DNA from: Thiocapsa roseopersicina | Lineage (GTDB): Bacteria; Pseudomonadota; Gammaproteobacteria; Chromatiales; Chromatiaceae | Reading direction: 5' to 3' | NCBI RefSeq assembly: GCF_900106925.1 | Contig: NZ_FNNZ01000006.1 | Span: 1 to 64,000, forward strand | DNA length: 64,000 bases | Part shown: positions 45,101 to 51,776 of the stretch, piece by piece | Layout: each line of letters starts with the position of its first letter | Position numbering within the stretch: the first letter of the stretch is position 1 | Program-made: the position numbers and the translations under genes | Notes under the pieces: model-generated | What the model was told of the DNA's origin: nothing | What the model saw: the letters and a program-made list of their open reading frames with translations, nothing else | Database searches by the model: none

Positions 45101-45662
45101 CAAGGACAAGACCATTCATACGCAAGGGCTGGTGTCGCTCCTGCGCGAGCTGCACGACAACCTCGACCGCGCCGTCTTCGCCGCCTATGGCTGGGACGAT
45201 CTGGCCGAGCGACTGGTCGGCCTGCCCGGTGCCACCACACCCCTGCCGGACAAGCCCGCCGCCCAGACCGAAGCGGAAGAAGAGCTGTTGCGCCGCCTCG
45301 TCGAGCTCAACGCCGAGCGCGCCGCGGAGGAATCCCGCGGCCGGATCCGCTGGCTGCGCCCGGACTACCAGAATCCCGGCGCCGCCGCGCCCGAACAGAT
45401 CGCCGCCGACGTGAGCACCTCCGATACCACCGCCGCGACGTCCGCCGTCAAGGTCCGCAAACTGACTTGGCCGAAAGGCATGCGCGAACAGATCGCCGCC
45501 GTGCTCGACGGCCTCGGCGGTCAGACCCTGACGCTGGAAGAACTGTCCGCCCGCTTCAAGGACCCCGCGAAAACCACGCCCCTGATCGTCGAAGCCCTGG
45601 CCGCGCTGGAGGATCTCGGCAGGGCCGAGCGCGCGAACGATCGTTACCGGGCGGCGGGCTGA
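42192..45662 (+). CDS. type IIL-like restriction-methylase fusion (MmeI/YeeA family)
   Basis: A 1156-aa protein combining nuclease and methylase. The N-terminal part (about 1-190) has a PD-(D/E)XK-type site: D76 then E86-G-K88 in RGCFILEGKDT. A helical linker follows. The N6-adenine methylase has motif I LDPACGSGNFLYVAL at about 398 and motif IV IVGNPPF at about 559-565. The C-terminal third holds a target-recognition domain (RYNKTRCFETFPFPD, about 910). Such single-chain enzymes cut and modify the same site. No separate R, S or defence gene is next to it. A perfect TATAAT (42154-42159) and GGGAG precede ATG 42192. Confidence 0.88.
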   Translation: MVEQTVETFIKRWGGGTSYGGNERANLQMFITELCTLLDLPQPDPSGAKVGDNGYVFERKLTEPTADGGRTARSSDLYRRGCFILEGKDTGKQTGSSGWDAAIVKARNQSENYARLLPPEEGRPPFIVVVDVGRTFTLYAEFSRSGGYYVAFPDARRHTIRLEQLRDPKTRELLRTLWLDPLSLDPTRNAGKITRALADRLATLAKSLEADGHAPEPVAAFLMRCLFTMFAEDVGLLPERSFVELLERLKAKPESFCPQLRSLWQTMNAGGFSPALDAEVLRFNGGLFADSGVIALTARQIELLLHAACADWRSVEPAIFGTLLERALDPRERHKLGAHYTPRAYVERLVLPTVIEPLRAEWAEVQAAALAYRQKRKIKEAVAEIRAFLHQLSRTRVLDPACGSGNFLYVALEHMKRLEGEVLEVLGSLVKSGSFELEGLTVDPHQFIGLEINPRAARIAEIVLWIGYLQWHFRTYGKVNPPEPVLRDFHNIENRDALIDYDAVEVVCDADGQPVTRWDGITFKTSPITGEKIPDETAQVEQLRYLNPRKAAWPQADFIVGNPPFIGASTMRRALGDGYVDAVRRTWPEVPESADFVMHWWHIAAEQARAGAAKRFGFITTNSIRQTFNRRVIQAQLEAKNPLSLAFAIPDHPWVDAADGAQVRIAMTVGTEGEQEGRLLQVCEEINGDQDEIELRLQERQGRMFADLKTGANVASAQPLRSTFNISSPGVKLHGAGFIVTPEEAQQLGLGSVAGLERHIRDYRNGRDLTQSPRGAMLIDLFGLTADEVRIQFPAVYQWVLERVKPERDAKGNTKDGAGYAALWWIFGKPRQELRKQLVGLPRHIATVETAKHRTFQFLDAKIMPDNMLINIASDDAAILGVLSSRLHVAWALAAGGRLGVGNDPRYNKTRCFETFPFPDATPEQQTTIRALAEQLDAHRKRRQAAHPELTLTGMYNLLEKLRAGAKLTAKDKTIHTQGLVSLLRELHDNLDRAVFAAYGWDDLAERLVGLPGATTPLPDKPAAQTEAEEELLRRLVELNAERAAEESRGRIRWLRPDYQNPGAAAPEQIAADVSTSDTTAATSAVKVRKLTWPKGMREQIAAVLDGLGGQTLTLEELSARFKDPAKTTPLIVEALAALEDLGRAERANDRYRAAG

Positions 45663-45698
45663 CGGCCCGCGGGCTTTCAACGCCTCCGGCAGGTCGGC

Positions 45699-45860
45699 AT
45701 CGAAGCGGATGGTGGACTAGACCTGGAGTGGTCGCGGATCGAAGCGCTGCTGGTCGCCGTCGGCTGCCTGGTGATCGAAGGCAGCGGATCGGCCGTCACC
45801 TTCGAGAAAGACGGCCGTAAAGCCAACTTTCATCGGCCGCACCCGCGCAAAGAGGCGCCT
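45699..45860 (+). pseudogene. hicA toxin remnant
   Basis: The frame reads LEWSRIEALLVAVGC, then GSGSAVTFEKDGRKANFHRPHPRKEA, the core of a HicA-type mRNA interferase, including the GSGS turn and the FHRPHP histidine strand. There is no start codon or normal N-terminus. The C-terminal helix is lost at the junction with a 178-bp inverted-repeat element that begins at 45860. No HicB antitoxin was found nearby. It is a dead toxin gene 37 bp or so downstream of the restriction-methylase. Confidence 0.65.
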
Positions 45861-46037
45861 AGGCGATTTCCGGGAAACCGCATATCAACTGTGGGTCGGG
45901 CTTCAGCCCGACAAGAACGCATCAGGATGGCGATACCGCCGAATCGGACTCAAGTCCGACCCACAGTGCGCCGGGGGGCGTCGTTCCAGGCGACGAGGTC
46001 GCTATGGTCGGGGACAAGAGGCTCCGGAAATCGCCTA
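45860..46037. mobile_element. 178-bp MITE-like element inside the hicA relic
   Basis: 14-bp perfect terminal inverted repeats TAGGCGATTTCCGG (45860-45873) and CCGGAAATCGCCTA (46024-46037). If the outer TA pairs are target duplications, the true ends are the 12-bp GGCGATTTCCGG, as expected of IS630/Tc1-type MITEs. It has no coding capacity and contains a second nested inverted-repeat element. Confidence 0.65.
45888..45967. repeat. nested ACTGTGGGTCGG inverted-repeat element
   Basis: 12-bp perfect ends ACTGTGGGTCGG / CCGACCCACAGT (45888-45899, 45956-45967). Inside are two small palindromes, GTCGGGCTTCAGCCCGAC and TCGGACTCAAGTCCGA. This is the GTCGGGCTTCAGCCCGAC repeat type common in related genomes. 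Confidence 0.75.
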
Positions 46038-46350
46038 AGATGTCCGCTGTAGTTCACGCGCACAACCGCCTTGCCCTTGCCGTTCGGGGCATCGAACACG
46101 AACAACAGCGCCTGATCGAGCGTATCGAGACGTGATGGAGACGTTCGGCGCCACGGCGTTTCGCCAGGGCTTGGAGGAGGTGTCGAAGGGCGGATCCAGC
46201 AGTTGAATCGCATCCTGCAACTGGTCGCGGAACCCGAAGGCACCGCCGGACTGGCACTTGGCAAAAACCTACGGCATCGGCGACGGCAGCCCAAAAAGCC
46301 CTTCGAACGGCATAACTAAAATCAAAATGATCTTAAAAACAATGAATTCC
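46038..46350. other. relic DNA without intact gene
   Basis: A minus-strand frame reads LDQALLFVFDAPNGKGKAVV, then RVNYSG, protein-like but with no start and broken upstream. I see no complete gene, RNA or terminator. Confidence 0.4.
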
Positions 46351-46435
46351 TAAACCGCTTCTGCTGCAGCGCCCATTGATGGCTCGGACGCAGCGGCTAA
46401 AGAATCCCGACGCATGTCAAGCCGGACGCGGTTTA
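46351..46435. repeat. TAAACCGCGC palindromic element, copy 5 (inverted)
   Basis: 85 bp; left end TAAACCGCTT (variant), right end ACGCGGTTTA (46426-46435). It lies 3 bp past the stop of the Gfo/Idh gene and has the inverted ATGCG landmark. Confidence 0.75.
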
Positions 46436-46438
46436 GTT

Positions 46439-47374
46439 TTAGTGCCCGGTGCGGGCGCGGACTTCCAGGGCGACCTCGAGCGCGTTCAAGCCCGTCTGCC
46501 CGTCCACCAGCGGCGGGGAGCCCTCGCGGATACAGCGCACGAACTCGGCGAGCTCCAGATCCAGCGGCTTCACCGGCTCGACACTGATGCGCTCGCGCGT
46601 GATCTCCGGGCGTGTCGCTCCGGCGGTCGTGCGGGGGGCGGCGATATCGATGGTCTGCTCGATGAAGTCGAGCGAGAGGTAGCTGCCGGGTTGGAAGACC
46701 CGGATCCGGCGCGTGGTCTTCTCCGAGACGCGGCTGGCGACGACGTTTGCGACGGTGCCTTGGTCGAACTCCAGTCGGGCACTCGCGATATCCACGTGAT
46801 CCGTCAGCACGGATGCGCCCACGGCGGAGATGTTCGCGATCCGGCCGCCGACCAACGAGAGGATGATGTCGATGTCGTGGATCATGAGATCGGAGACCAC
46901 GTCGACATCGGTCGCACGCTCGGTGAATCCGCCCATCCGTTGGGCCTCGATGTATACAGGCGCGTGGATACGCTGCGCGAGCGCCATGACCCCTGCGTTG
47001 AATCGCTCGACATGACCGATCTGCAGGAGTGCATGATGCTCGCGCGCCAGGCGGACGATCTCGATCCCGTCGGCCAGACTCGCCGCGATCGGCTTTTCGA
47101 GCAGAACGGGTATCCCACGCGAGAGGAAAGGCGCCGCCGCCTCCAGATGCGCAGTCGTCGGGACCACGATGCTGACCGCGTCGACCCGTCCGATGACCTC
47201 CTCGATCCGCGCATAGACGGCACATCCGGCCTCGGCGGCGACCGCCGCGGCGCGGGCCGGGTCGACGTCGACCACGCCCGCCAGCTCGACATCCGGCATG
47301 CGCGAATAGATCAGGGCATGGAAGCGCCCCAGATAACCGACACCGATGACGGCGACGCGGAGTTTATCGGACAT
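46439..47374 (-). CDS. Gfo/Idh/MocA-family oxidoreductase
   Basis: A 311-aa NAD(P)-dependent dehydrogenase. The N-terminal Rossmann fold has the GVGYLGRFHALIYSRMPDVEL loop. The EKP motif (VLLEKPIAAS) with the catalytic lysine is near residue 95, and the second-half segment SDLMIHDIDIILSLVGG follows. Members act on sugars, inositols, bile pigments or UDP-sugars. The IGHVERFNAGV segment resembles those in UDP-GlcNAcA 3-dehydrogenase-like or virulence-factor Mvi-type proteins, but I cannot fix the substrate. It lies at the right edge of the island with no sugar-nucleotide genes beside it. Confidence 0.85.
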   Translation of the reverse strand: MSDKLRVAVIGVGYLGRFHALIYSRMPDVELAGVVDVDPARAAAVAAEAGCAVYARIEEVIGRVDAVSIVVPTTAHLEAAAPFLSRGIPVLLEKPIAASLADGIEIVRLAREHHALLQIGHVERFNAGVMALAQRIHAPVYIEAQRMGGFTERATDVDVVSDLMIHDIDIILSLVGGRIANISAVGASVLTDHVDIASARLEFDQGTVANVVASRVSEKTTRRIRVFQPGSYLSLDFIEQTIDIAAPRTTAGATRPEITRERISVEPVKPLDLELAEFVRCIREGSPPLVDGQTGLNALEVALEVRARTGH

Positions 47375-47494
47375 AGGCTGCTACCGGATGCGTTGTTGAG
47401 CCTCGGAGATTCTCCGGGACAGGCCGTCGGCGTGCGGCGCTCCCTCCCGAGAATCGGTTGATGTCGCGTCGATCCTCCCGGAAAGCGGTCGTCT

Positions 47495-47662
47495 TCAGCC
47501 GCCGAAATTGTTCGGCGCGACCGCCTGCTTGGCGATCGGGGTGCGCTCGACACCCGAGTAGAGTCCGATCTGGTACGCCAAAGTCGCCGCCATCCCGATG
47601 ATCGCAAAAGCGATCACCAACACCACGAGATCGGGCTTCGGAGGAGATGACTTGGGACGCAT
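47495..47662 (-). CDS. 55-aa single-span membrane protein
   Basis: A small gene with a clear layout: a short basic start (MRPKSSPPKPDL), one membrane helix (VVLVIAFAIIGMAATLAYQ, about residues 13-31), and a short tail ending APNNFGG. Basic residues before the helix predict N-in topology. No strong ribosome-binding site is seen, so coding status is uncertain. It is 120 bp upstream of the Gfo/Idh gene on the same strand and divergent from apaG. Function unknown. Confidence 0.5.
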   Translation of the reverse strand: MRPKSSPPKPDLVVLVIAFAIIGMAATLAYQIGLYSGVERTPIAKQAVAPNNFGG

Positions 47663-47820
47663 GGGCAAGCCGACCTGTTGTTGCGACTGTGGTTGCGTGG
47701 CTCGCTGTTCTTGCGGGACACCGAAATGTGAGTAGGGGCTCCGATGCGCCTGGATCGCGCGACGGGGCCATGTGTATTATCACGCGATCCGATGCGCTTG
47801 TCTGCGACGTGGAGGTTCAG

Positions 47821-48195
47821 GTGAAAGAGTTTTCGATCAAGATTTCGGCCAATAGTCAGTACCAACCGGAGCGGTCTTCCCCCGACGAAGGTCGCTATGT
47901 GTTCGCTTATACGATCGTGATCGAGAATCACGGCGGCCAATCGGCACGCCTGCTCGATCGGCACTGGATCATTACCGACGCGGACGGCAAGGCCCAAGAG
48001 GTCCGGGGAGAGGGTGTCGTCGGCGAGCAACCGCACCTGAAGCCGGGGGAGCGTTTCGAGTACACGAGCGGCACCATCATCGCCACCCCGATCGGCAGCA
48101 TGCACGGCAGCTACGGCATGATCGGCGACGACGGAACCCGCTTCGATGCCGATATCCCCGCCTTCTCGCTGGCCTCCGCAATGACCATTCACTGA
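47821..48195 (+). CDS. apaG: ApaG-family protein
   Basis: A 124-aa immunoglobulin-like fold protein named for its place beside apaH; it binds nucleotides or metals in some species, but its role is unclear. SSPDEGRYVFAYTIVIEN, LLDRHWIITDADGK, VRGEGVVGEQPHLKPGE and YTSGTIIATPIGSMHG are diagnostic. The start is assigned to GTG 47821, because GGAGG (47811-47815) is ideally spaced and the length then equals E. coli ApaG (125 aa). The in-frame ATG at 47770 is less likely. The usual upstream gene rsmA is absent. Confidence 0.93.
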   Translation: MKEFSIKISANSQYQPERSSPDEGRYVFAYTIVIENHGGQSARLLDRHWIITDADGKAQEVRGEGVVGEQPHLKPGERFEYTSGTIIATPIGSMHGSYGMIGDDGTRFDADIPAFSLASAMTIH

Positions 48196-48221
48196 GCCGG
48201 ACTGCCGGGACCGACGCGGCC

Positions 48222-49079
48222 ATGTCCATCTATGCCGTCGGCGACATCCAGGGGTGCTATCGGGAGCTGCGGCAACTGCTCGACAGGCTCCGGTTCGATC
48301 CGGGCGTCGACCGACTCTGGCTCGTCGGCGACCTGGTCAATCGCGGGCCGGAATCGCTCGCCGTTCTGCGGTTCGTGCACGATCTGGGCGATTGCGCCGT
48401 CACGGTCCTCGGCAACCACGATCTGCATCTCCTTGCGCTGGCCGAGGGCAACACCCGGCACGCCGGCAAGAGCACGCTCGACCAGGTGCTGCGGGCGCCG
48501 GACCGCGACGCGCTCCTGCACTGGCTGCGCCATCGCCCCTTGCTTCACCATGATCCCGACGTCGGCTTCGCGATGATCCATGCCGGTCTGCCGCCGCAAT
48601 GGAGCCTTGCGGACGCGCAGGCCTGCGCGCAGGAGCTGGAGTCGACCCTGCGCGGCCCGGACTTCCGCGCTTATCTGATGGCGATGTACGGCAACAAACC
48701 GAAACGCTGGTCACCCGATCTCACCGGCACGGACCGTTTGCGCTTCATCACCAACTGCCTGACCCGACTGCGGTTCTGCGCGTCCGACGGTGCACTTGCG
48801 TTGGGCGAGAAGGGCGAGATCGGCAGCCAATCGGCGGGGCGTCTGCCCTGGTTTCGGATGCCGGATCGGCGCTCCCGCGACGCCCGGATCATCTTCGGCC
48901 ACTGGTCCACCATCGGCTATCTCGCCGAGCACAACGTCTGGGGGCTGGACAGCGGCTGTCTCTGGGGCGGCGCGCTGACCGCGATCCGGATCGACGGCGC
49001 CGGAGACGGAGACGAAAAGAGGTCGATCACACCCATCCAGATCGACTGCGCTGGCTATCTGCGGCCCGGATCGGAGTGA
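48222..49079 (+). CDS. apaH: symmetrical bis(5'-nucleosyl)-tetraphosphatase
   Basis: Hydrolyses Ap4A to two ADP and can decap Np4-capped RNA. The 285-aa metallophosphatase has the metal motifs GDIQGC (residue 8 on), GDLVNRGP and GNHDLHLL, and later MIHAGLPPQWS and FGHWS histidines. It follows apaG by 26 bp in the same direction. Its 3' end overlaps the convergent folA gene by 25 bases. Confidence 0.96.
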   Translation: MSIYAVGDIQGCYRELRQLLDRLRFDPGVDRLWLVGDLVNRGPESLAVLRFVHDLGDCAVTVLGNHDLHLLALAEGNTRHAGKSTLDQVLRAPDRDALLHWLRHRPLLHHDPDVGFAMIHAGLPPQWSLADAQACAQELESTLRGPDFRAYLMAMYGNKPKRWSPDLTGTDRLRFITNCLTRLRFCASDGALALGEKGEIGSQSAGRLPWFRMPDRRSRDARIIFGHWSTIGYLAEHNVWGLDSGCLWGGALTAIRIDGAGDGDEKRSITPIQIDCAGYLRPGSE

Positions 49080-49594
49080 AGCGCGGGTACGCGGCGAAGC
49101 TCCAAGAAGGTCATGGCATGCGCGTTGCCCGCGTCGGCCGGACGCTCGACCCGGCTTACCTCGACCCAATCCGCCGGATCCCAGCGCGGAAACCAGGCAT
49201 CGCCCTCGATAGCGGCATGTACCAATGTCAAATAGAGTCCGTCGGCGCGCGGCAGCGCCTCGGCATAGAGCGCCGCCCCTCCGACGATCAACAGTTCGGC
49301 CACCGGCCCGGCCGCCTCGATCGCGGCATCCAGAGAATCCACCACGAGGCAGCCTTCCGGACGAAAGGCCGGATCACGTGAGAGGACGATGTGGCGTCGG
49401 CGCGGCAAGACCCCGGGCAGGGATTCCCAGGTCCGTCGCCCCATGACGATCGTCTTGTCGAGCGTGAGCTGTTTGAAATGCCCCAGGTCGGCCGGAAGAT
49501 GCCAAGGCAGGCGATTCTCCCGACCGATCACGCCGTTGTCCGCGATCGCGGCAACCAGGCTGAGGGGTGGAGCTTGGCGTTCGGTCGATGTCAT
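49055..49594 (-). CDS. folA: dihydrofolate reductase
   Basis: Reduces dihydrofolate to tetrahydrofolate with NADPH. The 179-aa protein has LSLVAAIADNGVIGREN, the LPWHLPADLGHFKQLT active-site helix with the catalytic Asp (PADL), the cofactor motif IVMGRRTWESLP, and VGGAALYAEALP. It is somewhat longer than E. coli FolA (159 aa), with extra residues at both ends. It is convergent with apaH with a 25-bp overlap, so antisense pairing of the two mRNAs is likely. Confidence 0.95.
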   Translation of the reverse strand: MTSTERQAPPLSLVAAIADNGVIGRENRLPWHLPADLGHFKQLTLDKTIVMGRRTWESLPGVLPRRRHIVLSRDPAFRPEGCLVVDSLDAAIEAAGPVAELLIVGGAALYAEALPRADGLYLTLVHAAIEGDAWFPRWDPADWVEVSRVERPADAGNAHAMTFLELRRVPALHSDPGRR

Positions 49595-49624
49595 GGCGGA
49601 TCATCTTGTCTGAAGGGCTGGGCG

Positions 49625-49676
49625 TGCGAATACATTCGCACCTACACGCCGGTTGCTCCTTTCCCGGACAGCACCT
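49625..49676. repeat. GCGAATA.ATTCGCACCTACACG repeat, copy A
   Basis: Shares GCGAATA-ATTCGCACC-TACACG and CTCCTTTCCCG-type segments with 59936-59986. It lies just before the DUF29 gene. Confidence 0.7.
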
Positions 49677-49717
49677 CATCATACCCGCAACGCTGCAGCC
49701 ATTCGCGGAGGACACAG

Positions 49718-50164
49718 ATGCAGAGCACCTACGACCTTGATTTCTATGCTTGGGCCAACACCCAAGCCGCGCTCCTGCGCAGCGGACGGATCGACCAGGC
49801 CGACATTGAACACATCGCCGAGGAGATCGAGAGCATGGGCAAGAGCGAGTTGCGGGAGCTTGAAAACCGACTCGCACGGCTGTTTACGCATCTGCTCAAG
49901 TGGCAATTCCAGCCCAATCGGCGCAGTCGAAGTTGGACACTGACGATCAAGGAGCAGCGCCGACGTCTTCATCGGCACCTCGCACAGAACCCGAGTCTCA
50001 AGGCGAAGTTGGAACAAGCGGTCCTTGACGCGTATGGCGATGCCATCCTAGAGGCGGCCCGCGAAACCGGCCTCGCCGAGGAGACATTCCCGCCGGTCTG
50101 CCCCTTCACCATCGAGCAGATCCTGAACGACGAGGGACCGGGCAACGAACCGAAAGCCATGTAG
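49718..50164 (+). CDS. DUF29 family protein
   Basis: A 148-aa helical protein of the DUF29 family, common in cyanobacteria and purple bacteria. YDLDFYAWANTQAALLRSGR, then IDQADIEHIAEEIESMGKSE, then LENRLARLFTHLLKWQFQP are diagnostic. The function is unknown. GCGGAGGAC precedes the ATG at 49718. Repeats of two kinds flank the gene, which fits its often patchy, mobile distribution. It separates folA from the WYL gene and is probably transcribed alone. Confidence 0.9.
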   Translation: MQSTYDLDFYAWANTQAALLRSGRIDQADIEHIAEEIESMGKSELRELENRLARLFTHLLKWQFQPNRRSRSWTLTIKEQRRRLHRHLAQNPSLKAKLEQAVLDAYGDAILEAARETGLAEETFPPVCPFTIEQILNDEGPGNEPKAM

Positions 50165-50165
50165 G

Positions 50166-50181
50166 GGCGACTTCAGTCGCC
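50166..50181. repeat. GGCGACTTCAGTCGCC palindrome
   Basis: A 7-bp-arm palindrome directly after the DUF29 stop. A near match (GGCGACTTAAGTCGCC) occurs at 62323-62338. Confidence 0.65.
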
Positions 50182-50217
50182 GAATCACGACGATGGCTCC
50201 TTTTCCATAAATAATCC

Positions 50218-50302
50218 TAAACCGCGTCACCTCCGACGCTCAAGGATCCGGCCGAGGCAGCTCCAATCCAAAAACGATGCATTTCGCTCCGGACGCGGTT
50301 TA
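50218..50302. repeat. TAAACCGCGC palindromic element, copy 6 (inverted)
   Basis: 85 bp with TAAACCGCGT (50218-50227) and ACGCGGTTTA (50293-50302). On the minus strand the inner ATGCATCGTTTTTGGATTGG aligns with the other copies. Its last triplet is the stop codon of the WYL gene. Confidence 0.85.
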
Positions 50303-51265
50303 GCCGTACCGCGCCAGCGCCGCGGCGAGGCGACTCCGGACCAGATCGCGCAGGATCGCCGGCTCGACGACCTCGACATCCGGCCCATACCTGAGCACAT
50401 CCATCGTCAGCTCGTGCGCATGACTGTAGGGGATACGCAGCTCGTAGCGCCCGTCCTCCAGAAAACGCCCCGACTGATCCCGATGCCAGTGCTCCTTCGC
50501 GACCCAGCGGGCGCGCTCGGGGCTGAATCGCAGCACCGCCGTCTGCTGCGGTGCACCGGCAAAGATCCCGTAGGAGACGGCGAAGTGTCGATCGAGATCC
50601 TCGTCCGCCACCGGCAAGGCAGGCGTGGACAGCGGACGCGCGGCCTCGATGGCATCCAGGGCGAAGGTCCGCAGACCCTCGCGCAGATGGCACCAGGCGT
50701 CGAGATACCAGTTGTCGCGGTAGTAGGTGAGACGCTGGGGCGAGACCTCGCGGTCGCTGTGCCGATCGTCGCCGCGATTGAAATAGCGGATCCAGAGCCG
50801 CTGATGTTGCGCCAAGCCGCCGGCGACCGTCTGAAAATGTCGACCGCCGCGACGCGCGCCCACCTGCATGATGCGCACCCGTGCCGAAAGCCCGTCGAAG
50901 CCCGGGCGTTGCAGCTCGAGCAGATCGCCGATGCGTTTCTGCAGCGGCTTGAGATGCGGGTCGAGCAGACCGGGCTCGACGCTCGTCAAGAGCTGCTGCA
51001 CCGTCAGCAGGGCATGCAGCTCGGAGGCGTTGAACCAGAGACCGGGCAGCTCGTACATCGCGCCGTCGGCCAGATCGTATTTGTAGCCGTTGTGATCCCG
51101 GTCGTAGACGATCGGGGCGTTCAGGTGCAGACGCATGTCCTCGATGAGCCGCTTGATGGTCGCGCGCGAGCACTCGAGCGCCTCCTCCAATCGCTGCCGC
51201 GAGACCGGATGTCGAGCCGCCTGAAGGATGCGATTGAGCTCGAAGATCCGGTCGAAGCGGTCCAC
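50300..51265 (-). CDS. YafY-type WYL-domain transcriptional regulator
   Basis: A 321-aa regulator with an N-terminal HTH (about residues 4-60, FDRIFELNRILQAARHPVSR), a central WYL domain (about 145-225, YYRDNWYLDAWCHLREGLRTFALDAI) and a C-terminal WCX domain ending EPAILRDLVRSRLAAALA. WYL proteins sense nucleotides or other ligands and often control DNA repair or defence genes; no such gene adjoins this one. GTG 51265 is used, lying 11 bp after rsfS. The stop TAA is provided by a palindromic element. Confidence 0.88.
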   Translation of the reverse strand: MDRFDRIFELNRILQAARHPVSRQRLEEALECSRATIKRLIEDMRLHLNAPIVYDRDHNGYKYDLADGAMYELPGLWFNASELHALLTVQQLLTSVEPGLLDPHLKPLQKRIGDLLELQRPGFDGLSARVRIMQVGARRGGRHFQTVAGGLAQHQRLWIRYFNRGDDRHSDREVSPQRLTYYRDNWYLDAWCHLREGLRTFALDAIEAARPLSTPALPVADEDLDRHFAVSYGIFAGAPQQTAVLRFSPERARWVAKEHWHRDQSGRFLEDGRYELRIPYSHAHELTMDVLRYGPDVEVVEPAILRDLVRSRLAAALARYG

Positions 51266-51275
51266 CGGGTCGGCC

Positions 51276-51632
51276 CTAAACGGGAACGGCGGCGACCTTC
51301 GCGACGGCAGCCGGTGCGGCCCAGAGCTTTTCGAGGTTGTAGAAGTCGCGCACCTTGGGGAGCATGACATGCACCACGACCCCGTTGAGGTCCACCAGCG
51401 CCCACTCGCCCTCGGTGACGCCCTCCATCCCCAGCGGGGTCTCGCCCGCCTCCTTCGACTTGTAGGCCACGGTCTCCGCGATGGCCTTCACATGCCGATC
51501 CGAGGTGCCGGAGGCGACGATCATATAGTCCGTGATGGCGGTCTTACCCCGCACGTCCATCACCTCGACGTCGCGGGCCTTCATGTCGTTCAAGGTCTCG
51601 ACGACCAGTTCCCGAAGTGTCTCAAGCTGCAT
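51276..51632 (-). CDS. rsfS: ribosomal silencing factor RsfS
   Basis: Binds uL14 on the large ribosomal subunit and blocks subunit joining in starvation. The 118-aa protein has the family core LNDMKARDVEVMDVRGKTAITDYMIVASGTSDRHVKAIAE and EGEWALVDLNGVVVHVMLP. AGGAG is well placed before the ATG at 51632. The common downstream gene rlmH is missing here, replaced by the WYL regulator 11 bp on. A palindromic element separates it from nadD. Confidence 0.95.
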   Translation of the reverse strand: MQLETLRELVVETLNDMKARDVEVMDVRGKTAITDYMIVASGTSDRHVKAIAETVAYKSKEAGETPLGMEGVTEGEWALVDLNGVVVHVMLPKVRDFYNLEKLWAAPAAVAKVAAVPV

Positions 51633-51654
51633 GCGATCTCCTCTGCGTTTGAAT

Positions 51655-51739
51655 TAAACCGCGCCCAGCGCGGTATGCGATGTTTTTCGATGGGATCGGC
51701 CCCGGCGGACTTGACGACCGCTGGAGCTGGCGCGGTTTA
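51655..51739. repeat. TAAACCGCGC palindromic element, copy 7
   Basis: 85 bp with perfect ends (51655-51664, 51730-51739) and ATGCGATGTTTTTCGATGGG inside. It is followed by the AT-rich flank GATATTAAAAAATATA, the same as next to the copy at 25677. It lies between nadD and rsfS. Confidence 0.92.
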
Positions 51740-51776
51740 AGATATTAAAAAATATATAATTCGGTGGGCCTCCGGC

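Noticed and set aside
45663-46438. Intact HicAB toxin-antitoxin pair
   Set aside because: Only the HicA core is readable, with no start and a lost C-terminus; no HicB frame was found on either strand.
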